A DNA stretch of 64,000 nt from Adiantum capillus-veneris (taxonomy: Eukaryota > Streptophyta > Polypodiopsida > Polypodiales > Pteridaceae), in contig CM043944.1 in NCBI GenBank assembly GCA_014529385.2, forward strand, positions 168,027,740 to 168,091,739, given 5' to 3'. The first letter of the stretch is position 1; each line of letters begins with the position of its first letter. Shown here piece after piece: positions 33,083-43,815 of this stretch. Both the position numbers and the translations under genes were made by a program. The notes beneath the pieces were generated by a model. That model saw only the letters and a list, made by a program, of their open reading frames with translations, did not search any database and was not told the DNA's origin.

Positions 33083-34400
33083 TGTCACAAAACGGGAGCG
33101 TACACGAGCACTTAGAAATCTGAAAAATAAAATACTTTGCAAAAGGGAGAGAAGGGAGAAGATCGACACAGTGTTGGGGACCAAAAGATGGGCTGGTCCC
33201 CCCCCCCCCCCCATTAAGAGTATTCTTTATTCAGGGAGAATTCTTATACAAGCACGAGAACCCGAGGAAACCCCTCCGTTCTGTAGTCTTAGACCCGAAG
33301 GTCGTGCTTTCCCGTAAAGGGCTTGGGCGCAAGGCTGTTCCTTCCCGTAAGGGACTTAGGCGCGAAGCCGTACTTTCTCGTAAGGGACTTAGGCGTAAAG
33401 CTGTACTTCCCGTGAAGGGCTTTCCCGTAAGACGGGAGATTCCTGCAAAACAAACCACACAAAGCAATAATTCTCAATGCGTATCAACACCTTATACCTG
33501 TCGCTCCTTGCTCGGAAAAGCGACCTCCGTACTCAGTCGTCACATGAACACTTGCCGTTTCCGTCGCTAACCTCTGCTCGAGAAATCCCAGCGCTAGCAC
33601 TTTCTGCTGCTCCCGGCTTGTTGGAAACTGAACGCTTGCTTCTCTTTTATAGGCTCCGGCACCCGGCGGGAATAGCAGCCGAAAAAGCAGAGCCCTGGCC
33701 CCCTAGAGAGAGGGGAGAGAGAGATCGTTGGTGCTGGCGTTTTTTAGAGAGAGGAGAGAGAGAGATCGTTGGTTTTGCCCATGCGTAGGTTTTTTACGTA
33801 AGTTTTTTGAGAGCCTTGCTTTATTTTAATAATAAAAGGGCTGGTCACTTAAAAGTGACCGGCCACTTTATAGGCCACTTTATAAAATAAAGTGTGAACC
33901 TATTCAAACTTTAAAAACTCACTCAGTTAGGGAAAACCATGCTACACAAACACATTCCAGGCGTCCCCGGGTGCAGGACACGACACAGATGCACTGCAGA
34001 CACAGATTCCTCGCAGGAAAACATCTGTCGTCCCGCGATTGTTCATGCTTTTCGTAAAAAGCTTCATTGAACCCATCTTTCTTCTTGTGCTTGCGTTCTT
34101 ACGCGTATTTTCTTACTCAGTTCGGATTTCCTCCTTAGCCTACGGAATGCCCCCTTTCTGATGCACCCGTCACCCATCATGTGACACATCAGGGGCACTC
34201 GTAACCCTGCCCTTTCCACCGAACTTACGGAAACTCCTTCGCGATGTTTACCGTCACCCATCAAATGACACATCAGAGTTGTCCATTCTTGATGGCAGTT
34301 CTTGTAGCTACAATCTTTTAACAGTTCTTAGTGCACACAATAAAATATCCTAAAAAAGAGATTAATCATTCAAAATAAGAAAATAGTCCAATTAGCAACA
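33083..34400 (-). repeat. Gypsy B 5' LTR (1318 bp)
   Basis: The minus strand runs TGTTGCTAATTGG...TTTTGTGACA. It contains a 15-bp poly-C (plus strand 33198-33212) and a set of diverged 28-bp units around CTTAGGCG(A/T)AA and TTCCCGTAAGG (33290-33430). Confidence 0.92.
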
Positions 34401-34740
34401 GTGTCGCCGTGGCGGAGGGATCAACGGCAACAAAACGGCCCCTCTTGGCCGCTTCCGTAACCTCATACACCGTGAGCTTCTCAAGAAGATCCAACCTCTT
34501 CTCGGGAGCTACATGAGGGCAAAACTTCACCTCGTGACCGGGTTCATGAAGAAGATGGGCTCGCACTTTGTTTGAACCACCCGTTCTCTTGTATGGGCAT
34601 AGCTTGCACGCCCATGGTCTTGCACCGCCACCTTTGCCACGCGTGCTAAAGTCGACTTCATCCCACCACGACCACGTTTGCACGGCGGGCCTCCTTCGAG
34701 AAGAACCGGCTTGAGAAGTGGAGTTGGCTTGAGATGACAT
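34401..34740 (-). pseudogene. hAT-like transposase N-terminal fragment with BED-type zinc finger
   Basis: MSSQANSTSQAG then WSWWDEVDF, followed by WACKLCPYK and SNKVRAHLLHEPGH with VKFCPHV. The C-x2-C, H and C/H spacing with the KVRAHLL helix is the form seen in plant hAT transposases and related domesticated proteins, where it binds transposon ends. The catalytic and dimerisation parts are missing because gypsy B inserted after about codon 113. Confidence 0.5.
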
Positions 34741-35338
34741 GATGTTGGAGAGACTCGAGAGAGTAGAGCTTAGAAGTTAGAGGAGAGCTTGTGTGGAGAG
34801 AGAGTAGAGGAGAGCTTCAAAGTGGGTAGAAGAGGGAGAGGAGAGCTTCAAAGTTCAAACTTCAAAGTGGGTAGAAGAGGGAGAGACTTGAGAGTGGAGA
34901 CTAGAGTGTAGAGTAGTCAATGGTCATGCTTGAGCCTTGAGCAATGACTCAATGAGGCTATGAGGCTTGAGCAATGAGCATTGAGTAGAGAGGAAAGCTT
35001 GAGCTTGAGGGAAATTGCAAGGGAGTATGAGTATTAAGAGGCCCAAGGGAGCCTTTTATAACCTCCCAAGGGCCAAGGCTCCCCAAAATGTAGCAGTTGG
35101 GGCTGCACAGAGCCGTTAAAAACGGTCAAAAACGGTAACTTTTCGGCCTGACTGCTGCCGTTCCTAGCCGACCCCGTCCGACCCCTGCCGTCCCGGCCGT
35201 TCCCGGGCCGTCCCCGGTCCGTCCCCCCTGTGACCCGCCCGTCCGGCCCGAAATCCATCCGTTTCACATCGTCCCCTTCCGTTCCCGGCCCGATTATGGC
35301 CGTCCCCCGGCCCTAGGGCCCGTCCCCCCCGTCCCCTG
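34401..35338 (-). mobile_element. hAT-like DNA transposon, 5' end, truncated by gypsy B
   Basis: The minus strand starts CAGGGGACGGGGGG, a hAT-type terminal sequence, then about 230 bp with repeated GGGACGG and AACGG motifs as in hAT subterminal regions. A leader and an open frame starting at 34740 follow, cut by the B LTR at 34400. If 35338 is the end, the 8-bp target copy would be 35339-35346. The other end is not in the window. Confidence 0.5.
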
Positions 35339-35346
35339 TAATTATG

Positions 35347-35715
35347 GTCCGAATGCATCGGGAAAGTCATCCAATGCGTGGGGATACTGATTGTGAAGGG
35401 TCCTAGTACAGTTATGCTGCTGAAATCAGGCCAGAACAGTTGAAATTCAGCCAAGACTATGCGGGGCAGCTAGTAGGGAACCACAGCTTTTATTCCCTCT
35501 TTTAAAGAATAAAGAAATACCGAAAGGGGCGCCTGTTTAGGGGCCAATTTGGTGTTGGTCTTCTCATACAGGTGCAATCTAGCAGCCTGTATCCCTTTTC
35601 CCTTTGTTGTGTCTTAAAAGTACAGGTAAAGTGGGTGACAAATTAAATTGGTGAAAGCAAATAAGGTTTAAGTCTAAGGTCTACCGCCCTTTTTGGATTA
35701 AACAAGCCGGTTTCA
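35347..35715 (+). repeat. Gypsy A1 5' LTR, 3' part only
   Basis: About 370 bp matching the ends of the other A LTRs, stopping at GGTTTCA. The left limit touches the hAT-like terminus. Confidence 0.85.
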
Positions 35716-35726
35716 TGGTTCCATCG
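35716..35726 (+). other. Gypsy A primer binding site
   Basis: TGGTTCCATCG directly after the LTR, followed by CCGGGATT. It is not the initiator-Met type. Its complement resembles the 3' end of a Glu-type tRNA, an inference from memory of that tRNA. Confidence 0.55.
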
Positions 35727-35822
35727 CCGGGATTAAATCAATTTTTCCCATAGAAGTGAGCCTTGGTCAATTTGGGCTTGAAGACACAGGGGATCATAGA
35801 CCAGACACAGGGAATTGCAATT

Positions 35823-38800
35823 ATGGCTGACAGACCAGATGATGTGACTGAAGAGGTTTCCTCTTCACAGGGTCAACAGACACATGAAGTGGGTGAGTCT
35901 TCATGACCACCACAGACGGATGATGATATATTCAGGACCCAGTTGGCTACTGCTGTGGCTATGTTCACACAAGTAATGCAGAACCTGAGGTTTTTAGCCT
36001 TTCTGCAACCTCCTCTTCCGTCTCAGCAAGTTGGGTCACTGGATCATATTCAAAAGCCTGTTAAGGCTCAAGCACAGGTGATTCATACTGCAGAGTGAAT
36101 GGAAACACGTGTACACTTGACGGAGAACATGCAATCTCCACAACCTGTGTCTAAGGTGCAAGAACAAGTGGCTGAAATGCCAGTTTTTCAAGTTGTACTA
36201 GTTCAGCCAGCCACCTTTCAACAGCCTATAGCTGGTTCTAATGGGCAAGGAAGCAACCTACAGGCTATGCAACAAGTCTTCCCACCACCTTCAGTACACC
36301 CTGGCTATTTTGGAGGTGGATCAGTATTCCAGAGCATGGCTGGTCATGCACCTGGAAATCAGTTTTACACGCAAAGAACAGTGTTCGGGGGTGCTCAAAC
36401 AATGATGCCTAACCCCATGTATGGTGTCATGGGCATGCAACCAGGGTTTCAAAGCACTCGGGGCCAATTTGGGATGCCACAAGCAAACTTTGGTATGGCT
36501 GGAATTACAAATCAATAGCCAAATATGGCATATCCAGGTCAACTTAATAGCGGCCAAGGAACACAAATGAACCCTAATAGTGTTCCCATGTTTCAGTCAC
36601 TTCTATATGACAACTTAACGCCGCTGGAGAGGCCAACTCCGTACAAAGAAGGTGGCAAATTCACGACCTTTACAGGGTTTGATGACAGGAATTAGGCTCT
36701 CTCATTCCTCAAGGAGTTTGACAAGGCCTATGTAGGGGGAAACTTTACAGAGGCTTCAAAGGTCCGCAAGGCAGCCACTTTCTTGACAGGGAATGCAGGA
36801 CAATGGTGGACAACTTTATTGCTTCAAGGGCAAGCTCCGTCCACATGGATTTACTTCAAGCAGATTTTTGCAGCAGCATGGTTATCTGATGACTTTGAAG
36901 CAGATGTCATGACAGAATGGCACCAGCTTAATGCTGCTACTTGCAAGAATCTGGATGACTACAATTGGAAGTTTTGGAAAGCTCTACTTCCAGTAAGTTC
37001 CTTAGAAAGTACTGCACGAAGACCAAAGTCACTACTTTGACGCAGCTCATTGAGGTAGCAAACACTGGCAATGGTTTGCACAAGGGAGAAGATTGTGAAT
37101 TTAATACTGGCGTCAAGGAAGGATTAGCCAAGAAAAATTCAGCGAAGTACGTTCCCAATGAGGTTCCTAAAGCGACTCAGGAGCCAGCCAACGCAGGGAA
37201 AGGCAAAGCTACGGTTGAATCAGAAAAGGGACCAGCAAAGAAATGGAAAAGACGTTTTCCTCGCAAGTCTGAAGAGCAAAAGAAGGTCCTAAGGTCAGAG
37301 AACAAATGCTTTATCTGTGAGCAGCGTGGCCACATTGCTTACAATTGTCCTCAAAAGAAAAGGCCAGTTGATTTTGAAGACAAGGAGGACAGGAAAGGAA
37401 AGAGGCCCATGGTTGGTCTAGTGCCAGATATGGTGGGTGACAAGCCAAATTCAGATGCAAGTGAGCTTTGCAGAGCATGGGGAAAGGTCAGGGATCAAAC
37501 AATGCTTATCTTCTTTGATCCAGGTGCCAAAGCCAACTTCATTTCCCCAGAATTGGCTTCAAAGTTGGGAGTTAGACCTGAAGAGATGGGGTATACAGCA
37601 AAGGCAGGTTTGGCATGCCCTGGCCATACAGAGGTTGTGACACCCATCATCGGAAAGTTGCGCCTACATATCCAGTCCTATGTAGATGCTGAAGAATTTT
37701 ACATCATGCCACTGGACGGATGTGATGTGTTGCTAGGTATTTCTTGGTTGTTTCGTGTACAGGAAATCATGGATGCCTACAACAAAAAGATCACTGTATA
37801 GAGCAGGGGAAAGACTCACATTCTGGATGTAAAGCTTAAAGGGGAGTCTATTCCCACTGGATCAGCTTCTGCTATTACTTCTGTAATGAAAAAGCATCTT
37901 TCTGCGTACTTGGTTTTTGCACGTGAAGTGTCAGATTGTGATGAATCAAATTTATCTGTGTTAGATAAAGAAAGGTCAATGTATTTACAACAGTATAGTG
38001 ACTGTTTTTCCTATTCATTACCATCTCAATTACTGCCAGAGAGACCCGAGGACCATGCGATAGATTTGGTGCCAAGCAGTAGCCCACCAAATAAGCCTCC
38101 ATACAGGGTTAGTGCGGCTCAGCAGAAAGAGATAATGAGCCAAGTACAGGAGCTGTTAGAAAAGGGGCTGATTCAGCCCAATTCATCTCCATTCTGTTCT
38201 CTAGTGTTGTTGGTGCAGAAAAAGGATGGCTCATGGTGTATGTGCATCGACTATCGTGCACTGAACAAGAATACCATCAAGAATAGGTTCCCTATACCTA
38301 GAATTGGTGATATTCTGGACAAATTAGAAGGAGCGGCTATGTTTAGTAGGATAGATCTAAAGAGTGGGTACCATCAGATCCGCATTAGATCAGAGGATGT
38401 GCACAAGACTGCTTTTAGAATAACGTTTGGCCTTTACGAATTTTTAGTGATTCCCTTTGGTCTCACCAATGCTCCTGCTACGTTCAATAGGATGATGGAC
38501 AGAATTTTCCGTCCACACCAGCAGTTTGTTGGTACATTTTTTGATGACATGATAGTCTACTCAAAGAATGAAGAGGAGCATAGGAATCACTTGGCCATTG
38601 TGTTCAAAGAGCTACGCAGCCATAGGTTGCTCATCAATGCGAAGAAAAGTGAATTTTTTCTGGAAGAGATTCACTTTCTGGGACACATTGTCTCAAAGGA
38701 CGGTGTCAGAATGGATTATGCTAAAGTTGAAGCGATCAAGTCATGGCCAGAGTTGAAGACGGTGCACGATGTCCGAAGCTTCTTGGGACTATGCTCCTAT

Positions 38801-40617
38801 TACAAAAGGTTTATCCGAAATTTTGCTCAGATTGGTTCACCTATACATGCTCTTCAAAAGAAGGCAGTCACCTTCAGATGGACACAAAAAGAGATTTCAG
38901 CTTTTAATCTCTTAAAGGAAAAGATGACTTCAGATCCAATCATTGTGTTGCCAGATCTTAGGAAGTCATTTGTGGTCCAGTGTGATGCCTGCGGTAGTAG
39001 CACTGGTGCAGTGCTAATGCAAGATGGCAGGGTAGTAGCCTATGAGAGTAGAATCTTGCAAGGGCCAGAAAAGACCATGCAAGTCTATGAAAAAGAACTG
39101 CAGGCCGTCATTCATGCGCTCTTAAGTTGGAAACACTACTTGCTAGGTGCAGATTTCGTTGTCCAAATGGATCATCAGACCTTGCGATACTTCTTGACAC
39201 ATGCAAAGTTATCTGAGAAGCATATGCGATGGGCAAATATCTTGTCCATGTTCCATTTTCAGATTGTGCATGTGGAAGGCAAAAAGAACGTTGTGGCTGA
39301 TGCCTTGTCAAGGAAGCCACAAATTTCAGCTGTGTCAATTCCTTATCATCATGAGCTTGATGATATGAGGGAACAGTATGCAAATGATGAAGATTTTGCA
39401 AGGGTCTTTGAGCAGCTAATGGATGGACAACGTCATGAACACTATCTCCTCAAAGATGGCTTCATGATGATGCATGGCAGATTGTGTCACAAAGCCATTG
39501 CGACGCAAAGTTATGGAAGAGAGTCATGTCCCACCGTATGCAGCGCATCGTGGTATCGATGCTACAATTAAAGCGGTTGAGACATTCTTCTATTGGCCTA
39601 CATTGAGAAGAGATGTGGATGCCTTTGTGCGAGAATGCCTAATATGTCAGAAGGTCTAGTTTGACAGGCAAAAGGCACCAGGGTTATTGCAACCACTACC
39701 TATTCCATGGCATGCCACAATCGATTGTTAGTGACCGTGATCCACGCATGACAAGTTTGTTCTAGAGAGGCTTGTTTGAGAATATGGGCACAACGCTCAA
39801 ATTCTCTTCGTCATTTCATCCTCAAACAGATGGGCAGTCAGAAGAGGCAAATTCTACTGTCCTAGATCTGTTGAAGTCCTATGTGTCAGAGCGTAAAGGA
39901 AAGTGGGAGCAATATTTGCCATTGGTGGAGTATGCATACAATAATACAGTGCATTCATCAACTGGCAAGGCACCTTTTGAGATAGTTGAAGGTGGCAAGA
40001 AAGTTCCTCCCATACTGCATACAAAGGACACGATATTTGAAGCAGACAAGTATGTTCAAGACATGGATGAAATGTACAAGAAGGTCAAAGTGGCCTTAGA
40101 AAAGACTCAAGAAAAGCAAAAGAAAGCAACTGATCGTCAACGTCGTGAAGTGGTATTTTCACTTGGTGATTGGATGCTTCTACGCTTTGTAAAGGCAAGG
40201 TTAAAGAAGATGAAGGGCAAGGAAAGACTGTTTCCAAAGCTCAGCATGCGTTACTATGGGCCTTTTCAAGTATGCGACATAATCAATGATGTTGCATATA
40301 GGTTGAAATTGCCTGAGAGTTGGAAGATTCACAATGCGTTTCATGTGAGTCTTCTCAGACCCTATGTGGGTGATGTGCCAGAGGATATGTCAGCTGAAGA
40401 TCAGCCGGAAGTTGAGGAAGTTGACGAGATCTTGGTCCCGGAACAGATTTTGGCACATAAAGAAAGAAAAGTGAAAGGCAAGGTTGCTAGGCGTTACTTG
40501 GTGAAGTTCAGAAACTATCCACAATGGATGCTAAGTGGATGGAAGAAGGTGAACTTGCAGAGTCACCAACTGTGTTATCACTTTACCTTGAAGCCTTCGA
40601 TTTGCAACCTACCTTGA
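35823..40617 (+). pseudogene. Gypsy A1 gag-pol, multiply broken
   Basis: Gag starts MADRPDDVTEEV and meets a TGA at about 35905. A Gln-to-stop at 36516 and a 60-bp loss near 36995 break it further. The zinc knuckle CFICEQRGHIAYNC and protease FFDPGAKANFIS are in 36965-37801. RT and RNase H (FFDDMIVYS active site) are open over 37886-39571. Integrase has a 180-bp loss at about 39703, relative to A2 (52877-53060), that removes the first catalytic Asp block; the DGQSEEANS part and C-terminus follow at 39772-40617. Chromodomain present but shifted near 40530. Confidence 0.9.
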
Positions 40618-41197
40618 CCCCTTGAGTTTCAAAGCTACATGGATTGTCAGTGTGACAATGGCTTCTGAAAGAAATGATGTACATGGTATTTAAAGTGAGC
40701 TAAAATCAAGTACATCTTACATGAATGTTAGAGTTGTACAGATTGTCAGTTTGGCAATTGCTCTTACAGAATGTCCAAAAGTGTGGTTAGTGCTATAGAA
40801 GTGAGTATTTCTTGTCAGTTTGTCAAGGATACAGTAATTGCTTCTATTAAAGGGTACATGTGTAACTGCATTCTTAAACTGTCGGTTTGGGTATGCTCGA
40901 AAGTGTTACTGGATCCAACGTGTACTAAAAGACAGTGGCAAAATGCGTAGCTACCATTTTGTCATCGGAAAGTTAATGACTCAAAGCAATGGCAGAGTGC
41001 GAAGCTACCACTGTGTCATTGGGACAGTTCACACGCAGGCAATACATGTGTCGACGAGGTGTTGAATACACAAGGGTTGACAATGAGCATGTATGTGTCG
41101 TACACGTGTCGACATGTGTGCGCACACCCGAGTGTTGACTGTGAGCATGTACGACATAGATGCAAACGAGGACGTTTGAGATTTCAAGAGGGGGGTA
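40618..41197 (+). other. Gypsy A1 3' untranslated region
   Basis: Short direct repeats (AGCTACCA...GTCATTGG twice, and a TTGAC...GAGCATGTA unit) precede a polypurine tract just before 41198. Same arrangement as in A2. Confidence 0.75.
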
Positions 41198-42559
41198 TGT
41201 CACCAACATGTGACTACTATTTATCCTTTTTTTGATTTCTTTCTTATTATTTATTTATTTTCACTTTTTGGAAACACCCCTCGGGAAATCTAACTGCCCT
41301 GCATTGCATAGCTAGTGTGGAGGCTACATTTCAGTTCTTGGTGTGGCTGCAGTGTACAAAGAGGATCAGATGACCTAGAAAGATACAATGGCAACATCTC
41401 CTATAATTTAGGGAACTGCTATTTTGGGGCCTGAAAATGTGTTCGCGTCATTACCTCCGGAATGACAAGGGGAACATTTTATTACTCTGCCGTGAAGTCA
41501 ACTGGGCAACCGGTCGGGAGATTTTTAGGCGGCAACCCTGAAACGGGAAATAGCCTGTAAATGTGCCAAGTGGCACATTCTGTGCACTTTCCTCATGCAT
41601 GAAGAAGTGGCGCTGAATTTAGAGAAGGGAGGCTCATTTTCAAGCTTCTGTCTCACAGGTTGAGAGCTATGGAGTGCTTCCTTTCCCTCTTATGTACAAT
41701 GCGGTGCCAAGAGTGATGCCTTGCACGCTACGCAGTGCTCTCTCTCTCCCCTATGGCAGTTTGTTATGCCCCTCTAGTGGGCTTTTCAATCGACCAATGT
41801 ACAGTTGTGTGGGTTCATGCACGGTTCCCGAGGCAAGAGCCTCTTGCACAGGTACTGGATTAGCTAGCGGCTAATCCCCCGCAGGTACAGGTGATTCGGA
41901 GAGGTTTCACGTGCGAAATCTCGTTCGATTCAAAGGGCAAGTAGCCCTACAGGTGCGGGAGCTCGAGGACTTGCTACGGATGCGACCGGCACGCAAAACG
42001 GAGCCCGAAACAGTGAATTACAGCCTGCTGTGTATTTTTGCAGGTTTAGGGTTTTAGCCCTAAACGGACCCTAATACCCCTAGGAGGTTCGGGGACGCGA
42101 GGGGACCGCTGTACATGTGATTTGGTGCATTTTTCGGGGCAGAAAACAGAGAATTCAGCGTGCTTCAGATTCTCGCCAGGTTTTGTAAAGTGTCCAAATG
42201 CGTCCGTGAAGTCATCCAATGCGTGGGGATACTGACTGTGAAGGGTCCTAGTACGGTTATGCTACCGAAATCAGGCCAGAAGAGTTGAAATTCAGCCAAG
42301 ACTGTGCGGGGCAGCTTGTAGGGAACCACAGCTTTTATTCCCTCTTTAAAGAATAAAGAAATACCGAAAGGGGCGCCTGTTTAGGGGCCAATCTGGTGTC
42401 GGTCTTCTCATACATGTGCAATCTAGCAGCCTGTATATCTTTCCCCTTTGTTGTGTCTTAAAAGTAAAGGTAAAGTGGGCGACACATTAAATGGGTGAAA
42501 GCAAATAAGGTTTAAGTCTAAGGTCTACCGCCCTTTTTGGATTAAACAGGCCAGGTTCA
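41198..42559 (+). repeat. Gypsy A1 3' LTR (1362 bp)
   Basis: TGTCACCAACATG...CAGGTTCA. It lacks about 117 bp present in the A2 LTRs (around 47458-47574), which accounts for the length difference. Confidence 0.92.
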
Positions 42560-42663
42560 CACACCGAGGTGTATCCAGTATCCCGGCCGGTGCTAGGATG
42601 TCCATGGTAGCTTCTCATCGACTTGGTCTCACTATTGATGTCCACTATGAGCTGCAGAGAGGG
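42560..42663 (+). pseudogene. Copia F 3' internal stub with polypurine tract
   Basis: 104 bp between the A1 LTR and the F 3' LTR, ending GCAGAGAGGG. One frame (RLGLTIDVHYELQRG) is compatible with the end of a copia pol, but is too short to be sure. Confidence 0.45.
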
Positions 42664-42854
42664 TGTTAAAGTTTAGGCATCTCAAGTGAACTGCCCAATG
42701 TGATCCCATTATTTAGTTTGGCTTTTAGGTAATTATTTTACTTATTTGTCAAAGTCTTGGGTAGGGCAATTTACTAGGCTTGCTATATAAGCAACCCTTT
42801 GCCTCCATTGTATACACATTCAATTATTCATTGCCAAGGTTGATTGGTTCAAGA

Positions 42855-42900
<46 letters not shown>

Positions 42901-42936
42901 CTCACTCCCCTTGTTCTCTACGCTTCCGCATCGTCG
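42664..42936 (+). repeat. Copia F 3' LTR (273 bp)
   Basis: TGTTAAAG...GCATCGTCG, with CT tract 42857-42897, followed at once by the TGAAG target duplication. Confidence 0.85.
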
Positions 42937-43172
42937 TGAAGATCACTATGTAAGAGCGTTGTCTTGAATATGTTTGGACCAAATCGACGTCCTCTTTGGC
43001 AACCAAAGAAAGAAGTGTTGGGCCATTGTTGGCATAGTCGTCATTTTGAGAAATGACAAAGACCTTGTCAGAATCTATTCCTTGCTTCTACTTGAAGCCT
43101 TTCGCAACCAATCTAGCTTTTAGCATCATTGTGTTTAATCTTTAACTTGTAGACCCATTTACACAAAAAAAC
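42937..43172 (-). pseudogene. Copia E reverse transcriptase, middle piece
   Basis: The minus strand reads C-KWVYKLKIKHND, then KARLVAKGFK and KQGID, then VAKEDVDLVQ and KTTLLHSDLH up to the F insertion. These are the conserved copia RT blocks usually written 'KWVYKLK', 'KARLVAKGF' and 'KTAFLHGDL'. It is bounded by F on the left and by AAAAC of D1 on the right. Confidence 0.85.
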
Positions 43173-43399
43173 TGTTACCATATACATGTGGTAGTGATGT
43201 GTGTGAACACACTAGGACCGCCGGGGCATTTTTTTCCTCTTTAGGAGGTTTTTTCCCCCGTGCATTGTATATACTCCCATCACTCTATGGCTATCTATCT
43301 TTCCATTGCACACTAAGTAACACACTCTCTATTGTGTACCTTGAGCTTCCTTCGTCTTCTCCAAGCTATGTGTGTTTCTCTGCAACCCTAATTCCAACA
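43173..43399 (+). repeat. Copia D1 5' LTR (227 bp)
   Basis: TGTTAC...CCAACA. Confidence 0.95.
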
Positions 43400-43401
43400 A
43401 T

Positions 43402-43413
43402 TGGTATCAGAGC
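43402..43413 (+). other. Copia D1 primer binding site
   Basis: Exact TGGTATCAGAGC, 2 bp after the LTR; initiator-Met type. Confidence 0.93.
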
Positions 43414-43480
43414 AGGTCACGTCCTCCCGAGCTTAGTCGCCAGCTGCTCCAGCACACGCCTGCTCACTGTCTCCGATTGC

Positions 43481-43557
43481 AGTGAGCTTTGGTGAGCGTT
43501 CGCTTGCAGTGAGCTTTGGTGAGCGTTCGCTTGCAGTGAGCTTTGGCGAGCGTTCGC
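43481..43557 (+). repeat. 27-bp tandem repeat in D1 leader, about 2.9 copies
   Basis: Unit starts AGTGAGCTTTGG at 43481, 43508 and 43535. The third copy is cut short and has one change (GGTGAG to GGCGAG). Confidence 0.95.
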
Positions 43558-43815
43558 AGGTCGACAAATATTTTGGGGGAGCTCGAAGAGCTTGGTTTGC
43601 TCAGAATTTTGATTTGGGCTCATTTCGGCCTCCGTTTCCGCTATAGGCAATACTGCGCAGGCTATTTCGTCATTTTGTGCAGAATTTCTGTCAGTGTCGT
43701 TTTCTGCATAACAGGTGTCTTTTAGTCTTCTACGGTTTGTGCTATATAGCACAGGTTGTTCCCTCTCCATTTCTCCTATTTTCGGGCAGTTTTCACATCA
43801 GGTGCAGCATTTACC

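Larger units (their letters stand above)
26948..34400 (-). mobile_element. Ty3/gypsy chromodomain element B (minus strand)
   Basis: Reading right to left: 5' LTR 34400-33083, primer site 33081-33070, gag-protease from 33012, RT/RNase H, integrase with chromodomain to about 27990, purine tract 27931-27918, 3' LTR 27917-26948 (end missing). Contains a 320-bp block of A-family sequence at 30774-31095. The right end lies in a hAT-like coding sequence; GTGTC at 34401-34405 would be one target copy, the other is lost with the 3' LTR end. Confidence 0.9.
35339..42559 (+). mobile_element. Ty3/gypsy chromodomain element A1, damaged
   Basis: Truncated 5' LTR, primer site 35716, gag-pol 35823-40617 with many lesions, 3' untranslated region, 3' LTR 41198-42559. 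Same family and order as A2 (47330-56031). The sequence after 42559 belongs to copia F. Confidence 0.92.
25227..42936 (+). mobile_element. Ty1/copia element F, heavily invaded
   Basis: 5' LTR at 25227, primer site 25510, leader, gag remnant 26131-26735, a 3' stub at 42560-42663 with purine tract and 3' LTR 42664-42936. TGAAG occurs at 25222-25226 and 42937-42941, and the surrounding copia E reading frame joins exactly at these points. Most of gag-pol has been lost or replaced between about 26758 and 42559 by gypsy A, gypsy B and a hAT-like piece. Confidence 0.88.

Noticed and set aside
42560-42663. Independent short gene between the A1 and F LTRs
   Set aside because: Its end is a polypurine tract directly before the F 3' LTR, so it is the 3' internal end of copia F.
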